Assembly (NCBI GenBank): GCA_036756425.1
Contig: DAIOLC010000003.1
Coordinates: forward strand, 1-64,000
DNA length: 64,000 nt
Origin: UBA6115 sp012514225
Lineage (GTDB): Bacteria > Bacillota > Clostridia > Christensenellales > Aristaeellaceae
Direction: 5' to 3'
The notes beneath the pieces are model-generated. The model ran no database searches and had not been told where the DNA came from. It saw only the letters and a list, made by a program, of their open reading frames with translations. Shown here piece after piece: positions 17,201 through 24,162 of the stretch. Within the stretch, counting starts at the first letter, position 1; each line of letters starts with the position of its first letter. The position numbers and the translations under genes are program-made.

Positions 17201-17368
17201 CAGCTTGTTCTCCTCAATGAACTGCAGCGCGGCGTCCCGGGAGGCGATGCAGCCGGAGGAAACGCAGGCGCCCCCGCCGCAGACCGTCACGTGGTACTTT
17301 GCGCCGGCCTGCTCATCCCGGTAGGCTTTGGCTATGGCCGCAAGGTCGGCCGTCGACTGAATCCGCAT
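14279..17368 (-). CDS. hydB: HydB/NuoF-like NADH subunit fused to a GltD/NfnB-like oxidoreductase
   Basis: A 1029-residue fusion. Residues 1-100 are a thioredoxin-like [2Fe-2S] domain (Cys 30, 35, 67, 71). Residues 120-545 are NuoF-like: GRGGGGFPTGLKW and NADEGDPGAFMDR bind NADH and FMN, an SLBB segment follows, and CGKCVPCRIG with Cys 519 holds a [4Fe-4S] cluster. The usual C-terminal 2[4Fe-4S] ferredoxin of HydB is absent. From about residue 549 the chain becomes a GltD-type Cys-rich domain (CQNACPAGINVPGY, CGRVCTHPCEDKC), then FAD (VGAGPSGLTCAYYLARLGY) and NAD(P)H (VIGGGSTAMDAARS, then YRRERE) Rossmann folds, ending RCLRC. The downstream Arg pair favours NADPH, by analogy with NfnB/GltD. 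It should join HydA and HydC in one complex with two nicotinamide sites. Confidence 0.93.
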   Translation of the reverse strand: MRIQSTADLAAIAKAYRDEQAGAKYHVTVCGGGACVSSGCIASRDAALQFIEENKLGDKVRLTFTGCMGMCSMGPLVYIEPEGVLYVKVTPDMARDILGRHVIVGEIPEEYTFLDEKTGRHIPLMKDVPFFSEQVKIALRNCGKVDYASLESAVANGGFEALARALSMERKAVVEEVKLSGLRGRGGGGFPTGLKWEAGYKAREGDKYIICNADEGDPGAFMDRSLIESDPFGLIEGMIIGAYAIGAQKGYVYIRAEYPIAVERLSVAIEKSREAGLLGENILGSGFNFDLEIRIGAGAFVCGEETALMHSVEGLRGEPTQKPPFPFESGLFGCPTIINNVETFANVPAILKEGGAWFASFGTEKSKGTKVFALAGDIRYSGLAEVPMGYTLGDLVYKIGGGVPRRGRFKAAQIGGPSGGCITRENLNTPLEYDALTALGAIMGSGGLVVMSEDTCMVDTARFFMDFIRDESCGKCVPCRIGTKRMLEILERITRGEGREEDLQLLNELAGNIKETAMCGLGQTAPNPVLSTLRFFMHEFEDHIREHRCEAGVCTNMFISPCQNACPAGINVPGYMALIQNGRFVDAYNLIRQENPFPGVCGRVCTHPCEDKCRRSSRDEALAICDLKRFVADYAMNHAESYVDDIKYPMNDKKVAVVGAGPSGLTCAYYLARLGYTVDVFESQSQAGGTLAYGIPEYRLPEDILQHEIKLIEQEGVHIHLNTEVGRNISFNYLRENYQAIYLTTGTQFPNEVGIPGEGLKGVYHGLPFLKDIRSGRRVKVGKRVVVIGGGSTAMDAARSCVRLGAEKVTVIYRREREDMPADRREIKEALEEGVELVTLASPMQVLGDDKGRVRGLECQRMELNDYDANGRPRPQRIRSSEYVIDCDMVIPAVSQHADFPFITAQDVELTAWGTLVTSKHNLMTSIEGVFAGGDLARGPDTAIAAIADGKKAASSIDLYLGGSGKLNKGRPIEIPPAVTDEDSAEYGRFPLEELAPETRTLGFREVNRGYRKLYAVAEATRCLRCDRR

Positions 17369-17380
17369 GCCCTCTCCCCC

Positions 17381-17890
17381 TTATTGGTACTTGGCCAGAA
17401 TTTTTTCAATCTTGTCCGGGTTGACCTGCTGGTGGACGTCCTCGTCGATCATGACCACCGGCGCCAGGCCGCAGGCGCCCAGGCAGCGGGTGATGATAAT
17501 GGAGAACTTGCCGTCCGGCGTGCGCTCCCCGACGGAGATGCCCAGCTCCTCCTCCAGACGGTCCACGATGCGCTTGCCGCCGCGCACGTAGCAGGCGGTG
17601 CCCAGGCAAATCTTGATGGCGTGGCGCGCCCGGGGAACAGTGGAGAAATACGAGTAGAAGCTGACCACGCCGGAGACGTGGCTCAAGGTCTCCCCCATGC
17701 CCTCCGCGATGACGCGCTGCACTTCCAGGGGCAGGTAGCCGTAGATTTCCTGCGCCAGGTGCAGGACCGCGATCAGGCAGCCGGGCTTGTCCCGGTAGGT
17801 CTGGATGACCGCCTGGATGGCGTCCAGTTTTTCCCTTTCCTCGGCCGCGTCGTCCTGCAGGAGGTTGGCCTGCTTGGTGTCCGTCCCCAT
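17381..17890 (-). CDS. hydC: NuoE-like [2Fe-2S] subunit of the hydrogenase
   Basis: A 169-residue homologue of the 24-kDa subunit of complex I and of HydC/HndA. It carries one [2Fe-2S] cluster in a thioredoxin-like fold, with ligands visible as CLGTACYVRG and CLGACGLAP. An N-terminal helical bundle (LHLAQEIYGYLPLEV) precedes it. It passes electrons between the flavin of HydB and other clusters. It is the first gene of the operon; hydB starts 12 bases downstream. The ATG at 17890 has a GGAGGAC ribosome site. Confidence 0.95.
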   Translation of the reverse strand: MGTDTKQANLLQDDAAEEREKLDAIQAVIQTYRDKPGCLIAVLHLAQEIYGYLPLEVQRVIAEGMGETLSHVSGVVSFYSYFSTVPRARHAIKICLGTACYVRGGKRIVDRLEEELGISVGERTPDGKFSIIITRCLGACGLAPVVMIDEDVHQQVNPDKIEKILAKYQ

Positions 17891-17948
17891 CTTGTCCTCC
17901 GTCTATTCATGCTGGTGAGTTTGGTCGGGCGGTTTTCACAACGGCCCG

Positions 17949-17957
17949 ATTATAGCA
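17949..17957 (-). promoter_or_regulatory. Extended -10 promoter of the hydrogenase operon
   Basis: Minus-strand TGCTATAAT is a perfect extended -10, about 60 bases before the hydC start. No good -35 is seen at 16-18 bases. Confidence 0.55.
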
Positions 17958-17981
17958 CCCTTCAGGCGGTATGACCGCCCG

Positions 17982-18097
17982 CCCGGGCAAGTCGCCGGGT
18001 CTTTTTTGTCCCGGATGGGGAATTGGCGTCCCTTCCCCTCATCCGGGCATCCGCCGCGCGGGCGCCATTGAGGACGCCCGCCGTTTTACGGCGGGCG
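17982..18097. repeat. Three inverted repeats between hydC and the Gfo/Idh gene
   Basis: Three stems are visible. CCCGG-N8-CCGGG is followed by TCTTTTTT (17982-18007), a plus-strand terminator shape with no plus-strand gene before it. CCCGGATG pairs with CATCCGGG across 22 bases (18010-18047). CGCCCGCCG-TTTTA-CGGCGGGCG (18075-18097) sits just after the oxidoreductase stop on the minus strand. The last is the likely 3' end of that gene. Confidence 0.5.
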
Positions 18098-18120
18098 GGC
18101 GCGGCGGGAAGGAGGGGTGA

Positions 18121-19080
18121 TTACTCTTCCGCCGCCTGGTAAATGCGCTGGATGAGGCCCACGTTGCGGATGGTCTCCTCCAGGGAGAAGCCGGGCTGGC
18201 GGCCGGTGAGGACGGCGTCGCAGAAGTCCGTCACCTGCAGCAGGTAGCGGTCGCTGGCTGGCACGGCGATTTCCTCCGTCTTGCCGTCGCGGATGAGCAG
18301 GATGGGCGAGCCGACCTCGTCGAAGGAATCGCGCATGACCAGGCTGCCCTTCGTGCCGTTGATCTCGGTGACCTGGGCGGAGTTCGCGCTGAAGCTGCCC
18401 GTCACCGTGCAGACGGCGCCGGAGCGGTACTTGAGCACGGCCGACAGGCCGAAGTCCACGCCCCGCCGGTCGGTCTTCAGCGCGCGCACGGACACGGGCT
18501 CCTCCCCCATGATGAGGCCCATCAGGTTGACCGGGTAGCACCCCACGTCCCAGAACGCGCCGCCGCCCATCTCCTTGTAAAAGCGGACGTCATCCTCCTT
18601 GTCGTTGTAAAAGCAAAAGGCGGAGTTGACATGCTGGATGTCGCCCACGGCCTTCTGCGCCAGCAGCTCCCTGAGCTTCCGGGTGCGCAGGGTGAAGCGG
18701 TACATGAAGGCCTCCATCAGCAGGACGCCGTTTTTCCGGGCCTCCGCGGCCATCTCCTCGCAGTCCTCCCGGGTGAGGGCCATGGGCTTCTCGCACAGGA
18801 CGTGCTTGCCCGCGCGCGCCGCCTTGATGGTCCACTCCTTGTGCAGGTGGTTGGGCAGGGGGATATAGACGGCCTCGACGTCCTTGTCCTTGAGCAGGTC
18901 GTCGTAGGAGCCGTAGATTTTCGCGAAGTCAAACTCTTTCTGGGCGGCCTTGCGGCTTTCCTCCTTCTGGGAAGCCAGGGCGTAGGGAACGGCGTTTTCC
19001 GCGTCCACCAGCGCGGGGATGAGCTCCCTGCGGGCGATGCTGGCATAGCCCAATACGCCAAAACGAACCTGCTTTTTCAT
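18121..19080 (-). CDS. Gfo/Idh/MocA-family oxidoreductase
   Basis: A 319-residue NAD(P)-dependent dehydrogenase of the glucose-fructose oxidoreductase family. The N-terminal Rossmann fold begins VRFGVLGYASIARRELIPAL. The family signature EKPMA (about residue 94) holds the conserved Lys, and the C-terminal sheet domain includes GGGAFWDVGCYPVNL with a catalytic-type His/Tyr region. It probably oxidises or reduces a sugar or cyclitol derivative; the substrate cannot be inferred. The ATG at 19080 has an AAAGGAG site and its own strong promoter, so it is a single-gene unit. Confidence 0.9.
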   Translation of the reverse strand: MKKQVRFGVLGYASIARRELIPALVDAENAVPYALASQKEESRKAAQKEFDFAKIYGSYDDLLKDKDVEAVYIPLPNHLHKEWTIKAARAGKHVLCEKPMALTREDCEEMAAEARKNGVLLMEAFMYRFTLRTRKLRELLAQKAVGDIQHVNSAFCFYNDKEDDVRFYKEMGGGAFWDVGCYPVNLMGLIMGEEPVSVRALKTDRRGVDFGLSAVLKYRSGAVCTVTGSFSANSAQVTEINGTKGSLVMRDSFDEVGSPILLIRDGKTEEIAVPASDRYLLQVTDFCDAVLTGRQPGFSLEETIRNVGLIQRIYQAAEE

Positions 19081-19102
19081 GCAAATCTCCTTTTTTTCTT
19101 TC

Positions 19103-19131
19103 ATTATATGCACCCCGCCCCCTTTTGTCCA
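19103..19131 (-). promoter_or_regulatory. Strong sigma-A promoter of the Gfo/Idh gene
   Basis: Minus-strand TGGACA (19131-19126), 17-base spacer, TATAAT (19108-19103). The start codon at 19080 is 22 bases further on. Confidence 0.75.
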
Positions 19132-19161
19132 TGCCCGATGACAAAACCTGTGAATCCCTTG

Positions 19162-19170
19162 TGTTATAAT
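19162..19170 (+). promoter_or_regulatory. Extended -10 promoter of the ABC-2 exporter
   Basis: TGTTATAAT is an extended -10 element 58 bases before the ATG at 19229. No clear -35. It is divergent from the Gfo/Idh promoter. Confidence 0.5.
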
Positions 19171-19228
19171 GCTCTGCGTGCAGGAAGCGCGGCAGGGGCC
19201 GCGGCCGGGCCGGGAAACGGAGGCAAGG

Positions 19229-19942
19229 ATGCTGGAATTCGTCAACCTGAGCAAGTCCTACGGGGGGCGCAAGGCGGTGGACAGCCTGAGCCTGCGCGTG
19301 AACCCAGGCGAAATCTACGGCTTTATCGGCCACAACGGCGCGGGCAAGACCACCGCCATCAAGTGCTGCTGCGGCATCCTGCGCTTCGAGGAGGGGGACG
19401 CCCTCGTCGACGGGCTGTCCATCCGGGACGACCCGCTGGCGTGCAAGCGGCGCTTCGCCTACCTGCCGGACAACCCGGACCTGTACGAGTTCATGACCGG
19501 CGCGCAGTACCTGGGCTTTGTCGCCGACGTGTTCGGCATCGGGAAACGGGAGCGGGAGGAGCGGAAGAACCGCCTGTCGGACGCCTTCGAATTGACGGGG
19601 GATCTGGGCCAGCAGGTCAGCGCCTATTCCCACGGGATGAAGCAGAAGCTGGCCGTCGTGGGCGCCCTGCTGCACGAGCCCCGGCTGCTGGTGATGGACG
19701 AGCCCTTTACGGGGCTGGACCCCAAGGCCTCCTTCACGCTCAAGCGGATGATGCGCGAACTGTGCGACAGGGGCGGCGCGGTGTTCTTTTCCACCCACGT
19801 GCTGGACGTCGCCGAGCGGCTGTGCGACAAGGTGGCCATCCTGAGGAAGGGTAAGTTGGTCGCCCAGGGGACGATGGAGGCGGTCAAGGGGCAGGAAACG
19901 CTGGAGGAGGTTTTCCTGGAGCTGGAGGCGGACGGTGCTTAA
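19229..19942 (+). CDS. ABC exporter ATP-binding protein
   Basis: A 237-residue ATPase of the ABC-2 exporter type. Walker A is GHNGAGKTTAIK, the signature region reads SAYSHGMKQKLAVVGALL (His replaces the second Gly of the usual LSGGQ, as is common in this type), and Walker B is LLVMDEPFTGLDP with the switch STHVLD. The ATG at 19229 follows ACGGAGG. The permease gene starts inside its last codons, so the two form one exporter. The cargo is unknown; lipid, peptide or drug are possible. Confidence 0.9.
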   Translation: MLEFVNLSKSYGGRKAVDSLSLRVNPGEIYGFIGHNGAGKTTAIKCCCGILRFEEGDALVDGLSIRDDPLACKRRFAYLPDNPDLYEFMTGAQYLGFVADVFGIGKREREERKNRLSDAFELTGDLGQQVSAYSHGMKQKLAVVGALLHEPRLLVMDEPFTGLDPKASFTLKRMMRELCDRGGAVFFSTHVLDVAERLCDKVAILRKGKLVAQGTMEAVKGQETLEEVFLELEADGA

Positions 19943-21536
19943 GGCGCTCATCAGGGTCCAGCTCCTGTCCCTGGCGTCCCGCCTGTTCCCCCAGGCCCGG
20001 AAACAGGGGCGAAGCGCGCTGCGCAAGCTGGGCATCCTGGTCCTGGCGCTGTATGTCATCGGCTCCGTCGGCTTCTCGGTGGGGGCGCTGTTCGGCACGC
20101 TGTGGAGCCCCTACCAGTCGCTGGGGCTGCAGTGGCTCTACCACGCGATGGCGGCGCTCGCCGCCTTCGGGCTGAGCTTTATCAGCAGCGTCTTCCTGAC
20201 GCAATCGGCCCTCTACAACGCCAAAGACAACGAGCTGCTGCTGTCCCTGCCCATCCGCCCCGGCTTCATCCTGCTGTCCCGCCTCCTGCTGATGTGGGGT
20301 TTCGTCTTTCTGACCCAGCAGGTCATATTGCTGCCCTCAGCCGCCGTGTGGTGGCTCAAGGGCCCCGTCCGCCCGGCCGGCGTCTTCATGTACCTGCTGA
20401 CCAGCCTGCTGCTGCCGCTGCCGGCCGTCGCCCTGTCCAGCCTGGGCGGGTGGCTGCTGGCGCTCGCCGCGGGGCGGGTGAAGCGCAAGTCGCTGGTGGT
20501 GACGCTGCTGTCCGTGGCTTTCCTGGCCCTGTATTTCTACGCCTTCTCCAGGCTGCAGGCCGTGATGGGGCGGCTGGCCGCCGCCGGGGAAAGCCTTGCC
20601 GCAGCCGTCCGGGGCGCCTTCTTCCCCGCCTACCACCTGGGCCTCGCCGTCGCCGAGGGGAGCGGGCTGAGCCTGCTGCTGTTCGCGCTGTGCGCCCTGG
20701 CGCCCGCAGCCCTCGCGTTCGCGCTGCTTTCACGAAGGTACCTGGCCGTGCTGACGAGCCGGCGCGGAACCCGCCGCGCGGATACCCCGCGGGTGCCCGA
20801 GAAGGCCCGGAGCCCGCGAGGGGCGCTGCTGATAAAGGAACTGCGCCGCTTCGTCTCCGCGCCCGAATACATGCTCAACAGCGGCTTCGGCCTGCTGTTC
20901 ATCCCCGCGCTCCCCGTCGTGATGATGCTGGATGCCGGGACGCGCGCCGCCCTGCTGTCGGCGCTGCCCGCCGGGGATGGGCTGCTGGGCGCCGCGGCCG
21001 CGGGCGTCCTGTGCCTGATGGCCGGCATGGTGACCATCACGGCGCCCTCCGTCTCCCTGGAGGGGAAGAGCCTGTGGATTCTGCGGACGCTGCCGGTGGA
21101 GCCGATGGACGTCCTGATCATGAAGGCCGCGATGCACTTGCTGGTCAGCCTGCCCTTTATCCTCCTGGGCGCCGTGCTGGCCGCCGTCGCGATGAGGCTG
21201 CCCGCCTGGGACGCGGCGCTGGCCTTCGTCCTGCCGGCGCTACTGTGCGCGCTGACCGCCCTTTTGGGCCTGGCCTTCAACCTGCGCTTTCCCCGGCTGG
21301 ACTGGCAGAGCCTGATGCAGCCCATCAAGCAGGGGCTCAGCGTGGTCCTGACCATGGCGGCATCCTTCCTGGCCGTCGCGCTGCCCGCCGCCGCCTACTA
21401 TTTCCTGCTGAAGGACTTAGTCAGCCCGCGGGTTTTCCTGCTGCTCACGGCCCTCGTGTACGCGGGGCTTTCCGCCATGGTCTTCCGGCACCTGAAAAAG
21501 AGCGCGCGGGACGCCTTCCTGACCCTGGGCGGCTGA
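19935..21536 (+). CDS. ABC exporter permease, large ABC-2-like membrane protein
   Basis: A 533-residue membrane protein with about twelve hydrophobic segments in two halves, joined by a basic soluble region (RRGTRRADTPRVPEKARS). An amphipathic N-terminus (MLKALIRVQLLSL) precedes the first helix. The GTG start at 19935 overlaps the ATPase stop by 8 bases, which implies coupling. The size and layout match the two-gene exporters of Bacillota in which one long permease pairs with one ATPase. No substrate clue is present. Confidence 0.8.
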   Translation: MLKALIRVQLLSLASRLFPQARKQGRSALRKLGILVLALYVIGSVGFSVGALFGTLWSPYQSLGLQWLYHAMAALAAFGLSFISSVFLTQSALYNAKDNELLLSLPIRPGFILLSRLLLMWGFVFLTQQVILLPSAAVWWLKGPVRPAGVFMYLLTSLLLPLPAVALSSLGGWLLALAAGRVKRKSLVVTLLSVAFLALYFYAFSRLQAVMGRLAAAGESLAAAVRGAFFPAYHLGLAVAEGSGLSLLLFALCALAPAALAFALLSRRYLAVLTSRRGTRRADTPRVPEKARSPRGALLIKELRRFVSAPEYMLNSGFGLLFIPALPVVMMLDAGTRAALLSALPAGDGLLGAAAAGVLCLMAGMVTITAPSVSLEGKSLWILRTLPVEPMDVLIMKAAMHLLVSLPFILLGAVLAAVAMRLPAWDAALAFVLPALLCALTALLGLAFNLRFPRLDWQSLMQPIKQGLSVVLTMAASFLAVALPAAAYYFLLKDLVSPRVFLLLTALVYAGLSAMVFRHLKKSARDAFLTLGG

Positions 21537-21593
21537 GCGCGGACGGGTAGAATCACCGGGGTGGGCGCCCAAAAACCTGGAGGGAACGAAAAC

Positions 21594-23042
21594 ATGCGGC
21601 ATTTTGATCTGGCGGTCATCGGCTCGGGAGCCGGGCTCATCGTGATGGAAGCGGCCCTGAAACACGGAAAGACGGTGGCGGTCATCGAGAAAGGCGCCTT
21701 CGGCGGCACCTGCCTCAACCGCGGCTGCATCCCCTCCAAGATGTTGGTCTACCCCGCCGACCTCATCCGCGAGGCGCAGCGGGGGGAGCGCGTCGGGGTG
21801 ACCTTCGGGGAGCCGGCGGTGGACTGGCAGAAAATAACCCGGCGCATGCGCCGGCAAATCGACGTGAACCTGCAGCTGGAAAAGGACCTGGGCAAGGCGC
21901 CGGGGCTGACGCTGTACAAGGGCGAGGCCCAATTCGAGGACGGGCGGACCCTGCAGGTCAAAATGAAGGACGGCGGCGTGGAGCGCCTGAGTGCCGGGGA
22001 TATCCTGATTGCCGCCGGCGCCCGCACGCGCATCCCCCTCATCCAGGGGCTGGAGGAGGCGGGCTACGTGACCAGCGAGTCCTTCTTCGCCGGGAAATTC
22101 CCGGAAAAGCCCTATGAAAGCCTGATCATCATCGGGGGCGGCTCCACCGCCTGCGAGTTCGCGCACATCTTCTCCGCCTTCGGTACAAAGGTGACGCTGG
22201 CCGTGCGCAGCGAGACCATCCTGCGTGAGTTCGACCGCGAGGTTTCCGGTTTCGTCAGCCGGGAACTGGAGGCGGCGGGCATCAAGGTCGTCTATTTTGC
22301 CGGCGCGCAGGCGGCGAGGCGGGAGCAGGGGCGGGTGACGGTGGACTTCCTGGACAACCGGACGGGGGAGGCCTATTCCCACAGCGCCCAGGAGCTGTTC
22401 CTGGCGCCTGGCATCGTGCCCCTGACCGACGCGCTGAACCTGCCCGCGGCGGGGGTCAGCACAGACAAGGCCGGCTATATCGAGACCGACAGCCGGCTCG
22501 CGACCAGCGCGCCCCATATCTGGGCGCTGGGCGACATCAACGGCAAGTTCCCCCTCAGGCACAAGGCAAACTATGAGGCGGAGGTGCTCAGCGACGTCCT
22601 CTACGGATCCGGGCGGCGCAGCGCCTCCTACGCCTCCGTGCCCCAGGCCGTGTTCACCCACCCCCAGGCGGCCTCGGTGGGCATGAGCGAGGAGGAGGCG
22701 CGCGCCGCCTTCGGCGCCCGCGTCCGCGTGCATTACAACCATTATTCCGACGTCGTCGCCGGCATCGCGATGGGCTATTCCAAGCGCCGGGCGGACGACG
22801 GCTTCGCCAAAATCGTCAGCGACGACCGGAAGCGCATCCTGGGCGCGCACATCGCCGGCCCACAGGCGGCAGCCCTGGTGCAGCCCTACGCCTTCCTGAT
22901 GAACGCGGGCGGGGAGGAACAGGCGGAAACGCCCGGCACCTGGCTGCCGGTGGAGCGCTCCATGACCATCCATCCCGCGCTGAGCGAACTGGCGGCCTGG
23001 GCGCTGATTTACCCGCCGGCGGAGGACGCGGGCGAAACCTGA
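21594..23042 (+). CDS. Dihydrolipoamide dehydrogenase-like flavoprotein disulfide reductase
   Basis: A 482-residue class I pyridine nucleotide-disulfide oxidoreductase. FAD binding is by DLAVIGSGAGLIVMEAAL, the redox-active disulfide is in GGTCLNRGCIPSK, and the NAD(P)H domain has IIIGGGSTACEFAHIF. The second FAD motif is WALGDINGKF. The dimer interface carries the catalytic pair in TIHPALSE. All catalytic residues of the family are present. There are no lipoyl-complex genes nearby, so it could act on another disulfide such as a low-molecular-weight thiol or mercuric-type substrate. The ATG at 21594 follows GGAGGG; earlier in-frame GTGs lack a ribosome site. Confidence 0.87.
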   Translation: MRHFDLAVIGSGAGLIVMEAALKHGKTVAVIEKGAFGGTCLNRGCIPSKMLVYPADLIREAQRGERVGVTFGEPAVDWQKITRRMRRQIDVNLQLEKDLGKAPGLTLYKGEAQFEDGRTLQVKMKDGGVERLSAGDILIAAGARTRIPLIQGLEEAGYVTSESFFAGKFPEKPYESLIIIGGGSTACEFAHIFSAFGTKVTLAVRSETILREFDREVSGFVSRELEAAGIKVVYFAGAQAARREQGRVTVDFLDNRTGEAYSHSAQELFLAPGIVPLTDALNLPAAGVSTDKAGYIETDSRLATSAPHIWALGDINGKFPLRHKANYEAEVLSDVLYGSGRRSASYASVPQAVFTHPQAASVGMSEEEARAAFGARVRVHYNHYSDVVAGIAMGYSKRRADDGFAKIVSDDRKRILGAHIAGPQAAALVQPYAFLMNAGGEEQAETPGTWLPVERSMTIHPALSELAAWALIYPPAEDAGET

Positions 23043-23060
23043 CCCGCCAGTTTGCACATA

Positions 23061-23103
23061 ACGCGCCTTTTGCCTGAGCATACAGGTAAAGGTGCGTTTG
23101 TTT
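23061..23103 (+). terminator. Terminator of the flavoprotein gene
   Basis: Arms at 23061-23076 and 23083-23097 form an imperfect stem (outer ACGCGCCTTT with AAAGGTGCGT, inner CCTG with CAGG). It is followed by TTTGTTTA. Confidence 0.5.
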
Positions 23104-23166
23104 ATGATAGGATACCAAGGGATGGAAGCGGCTGACAGAGCAGCAGGCGCCAGAAAGGAGAATCCC

Positions 23167-23562
23167 TTGAAAACCAAGAAGGCCATTCTCGCCCTGGCCC
23201 TCGTCCTTGCCGCCCTCGCCCTGGCCGCCTGCGGCGCCAAGACCCCGCTGGAGGGCCGATGGAAGCTGGATTCCGCCACCGGTACCACCGCCACGCTGCT
23301 TTCACTCATCAACGCGGACACCGTCGTCGTCGAGTTCGACAGGGACGGCAGGATGCTTACCTATTATGACGGCAAGACCCTGAGCAATGAATCCGGCGAT
23401 GAAGTGCCGGTGACGACCTATAAAACGAACGGCAACACCATCGTGATGACGACGGCTGTCGGCGGCTCAAGCGCCGAGATCCGGGGTACCTGGATAATCG
23501 AGGGCGACAGGCTGACGATGACCAGCGAGGGTGAGACGGCCACGTATACCAGATTCAGGTAG
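23167..23562 (+). CDS. Small lipoprotein, lipocalin-like fold suspected
   Basis: A 131-residue exported lipoprotein starting at a TTG (23167) with a good AAAGGAG site. The signal peptide MKTKKAILALALVLAALALA is followed by the lipobox LAAC, so the mature protein would be lipidated at that Cys. The mature part begins with PLEGRWKLDS and alternates short beta strands with repeated GxW/L and IVMTT, LTMTS patterns. This layout resembles the DUF5640-type small beta-barrel lipoproteins, but the match is only by eye. It has no operon partner. Its lipobox contrasts with the three binding proteins in this window that lack one. Confidence 0.7.
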   Translation: MKTKKAILALALVLAALALAACGAKTPLEGRWKLDSATGTTATLLSLINADTVVVEFDRDGRMLTYYDGKTLSNESGDEVPVTTYKTNGNTIVMTTAVGGSSAEIRGTWIIEGDRLTMTSEGETATYTRFR

Positions 23563-23584
23563 ACCCCTTCCAATAAGCACCGAT

Positions 23585-23845
23585 ATGGCAAGGGAGCGCC
23601 GAGAGGCGTTCCCTTGCCATACTGTCAAAAAACCATTTCATGGGAGGTATCGGAGGGCGAAGCCCTCTGATGGTAATCCGCGGCAGCGACATGTGCGGTG
23701 CCGCGGGTTTTGGCTTTAGACAAAACATTTCCGCGAATTTCTGCTGGCCGTGAGGCAAGCATAGCGATGCCGAACAGGCAGAAATTCCCGTTCCTGCTAA
23801 TCAAAGAAGTGTCCGCAGACACTTCTTTGACACACTGGCAAGGGA
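23585..23845. repeat. Palindrome-rich non-coding element with imperfect terminal inverted repeats
   Basis: No convincing gene lies between 23563 and 23931. Instead a chain of hairpins is seen: 23585-23620 (11-bp perfect outer stem, inner CGCC-GAGA-GGCG), 23653-23667 (GAGGGC-GAA-GCCCTC), 23678-23706 (CCGCGGCA with TGCCGCGG), 23707-23726 (GTTTTG with CAAAAC), 23735-23787 (GAATTTCTGC with GCAGAAATTC) and 23802-23829 (12-bp perfect stem, CGCA loop). In addition 23610-23633 and 23822-23845 are inverted copies, 19 of 24 bases identical, with a shared TCCCTTGCCA core. This fits a non-autonomous mobile element (MITE-like) or a structured RNA. Confidence 0.6.
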
Positions 23846-23931
23846 CGGGCTGAGCCGCCGGAAATAAGGCGGGCAATCCCAAGCCATACGAAAGGAAGGA
23901 TATCAGCGCAGGCAGACCCGCGAAACCCCGC

Positions 23932-24162
23932 CTATGCGTTATGAGCCGGCGTGCCGGGCGGGCCCTCGAACGAGAAGCGCGGAACCTCCGCCCCGTCCCG
24001 CGCCACCGTCTCCAGGAACATCGCCTCCGGGCGGACCCACAGCCCGCACTCCCCGTACAGCGCGCGGTAGACCACCAGCCGCTCCCCCGTCTCGGAGTGG
24101 CGGGCGACGCCCAGCACCTCGTACAGGCCGCCCTTGAAATGGCGGTACAGCCCGGGCTTCAC
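23932..24162 (-). CDS. DUF1653 family protein
   Basis: A 76-residue protein matching the DUF1653 pattern: PGLYRHFKGGLYEVLGVARHSETGE, then YRALYGECGLWVRP and a final PRFSFE. The role of this small family is not established. It starts at a GTG (24162) whose GTGA overlaps the phoR stop, so it is translated from the pst-pho message. Its conserved aromatic and charged residues suggest a small beta-rich binding domain, but this is inference. Confidence 0.8.
   Translation of the reverse strand: MKPGLYRHFKGGLYEVLGVARHSETGERLVVYRALYGECGLWVRPEAMFLETVARDGAEVPRFSFEGPPGTPAHNA

Noticed and set aside
12491..17974. A 1827-codon open frame on the plus strand opposite the hydrogenase operon
   Set aside because: It is antisense to hydA, hydB and hydC, which have unmistakable motifs. 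Its product is Val/Gly/His/Asp-rich, the usual signature of a GC-rich antisense frame, with no ribosome site.
23585..23845. A CRISPR array
   Set aside because: The repeats are palindromes of different sequence, not regularly spaced direct copies, and no cas gene is nearby.
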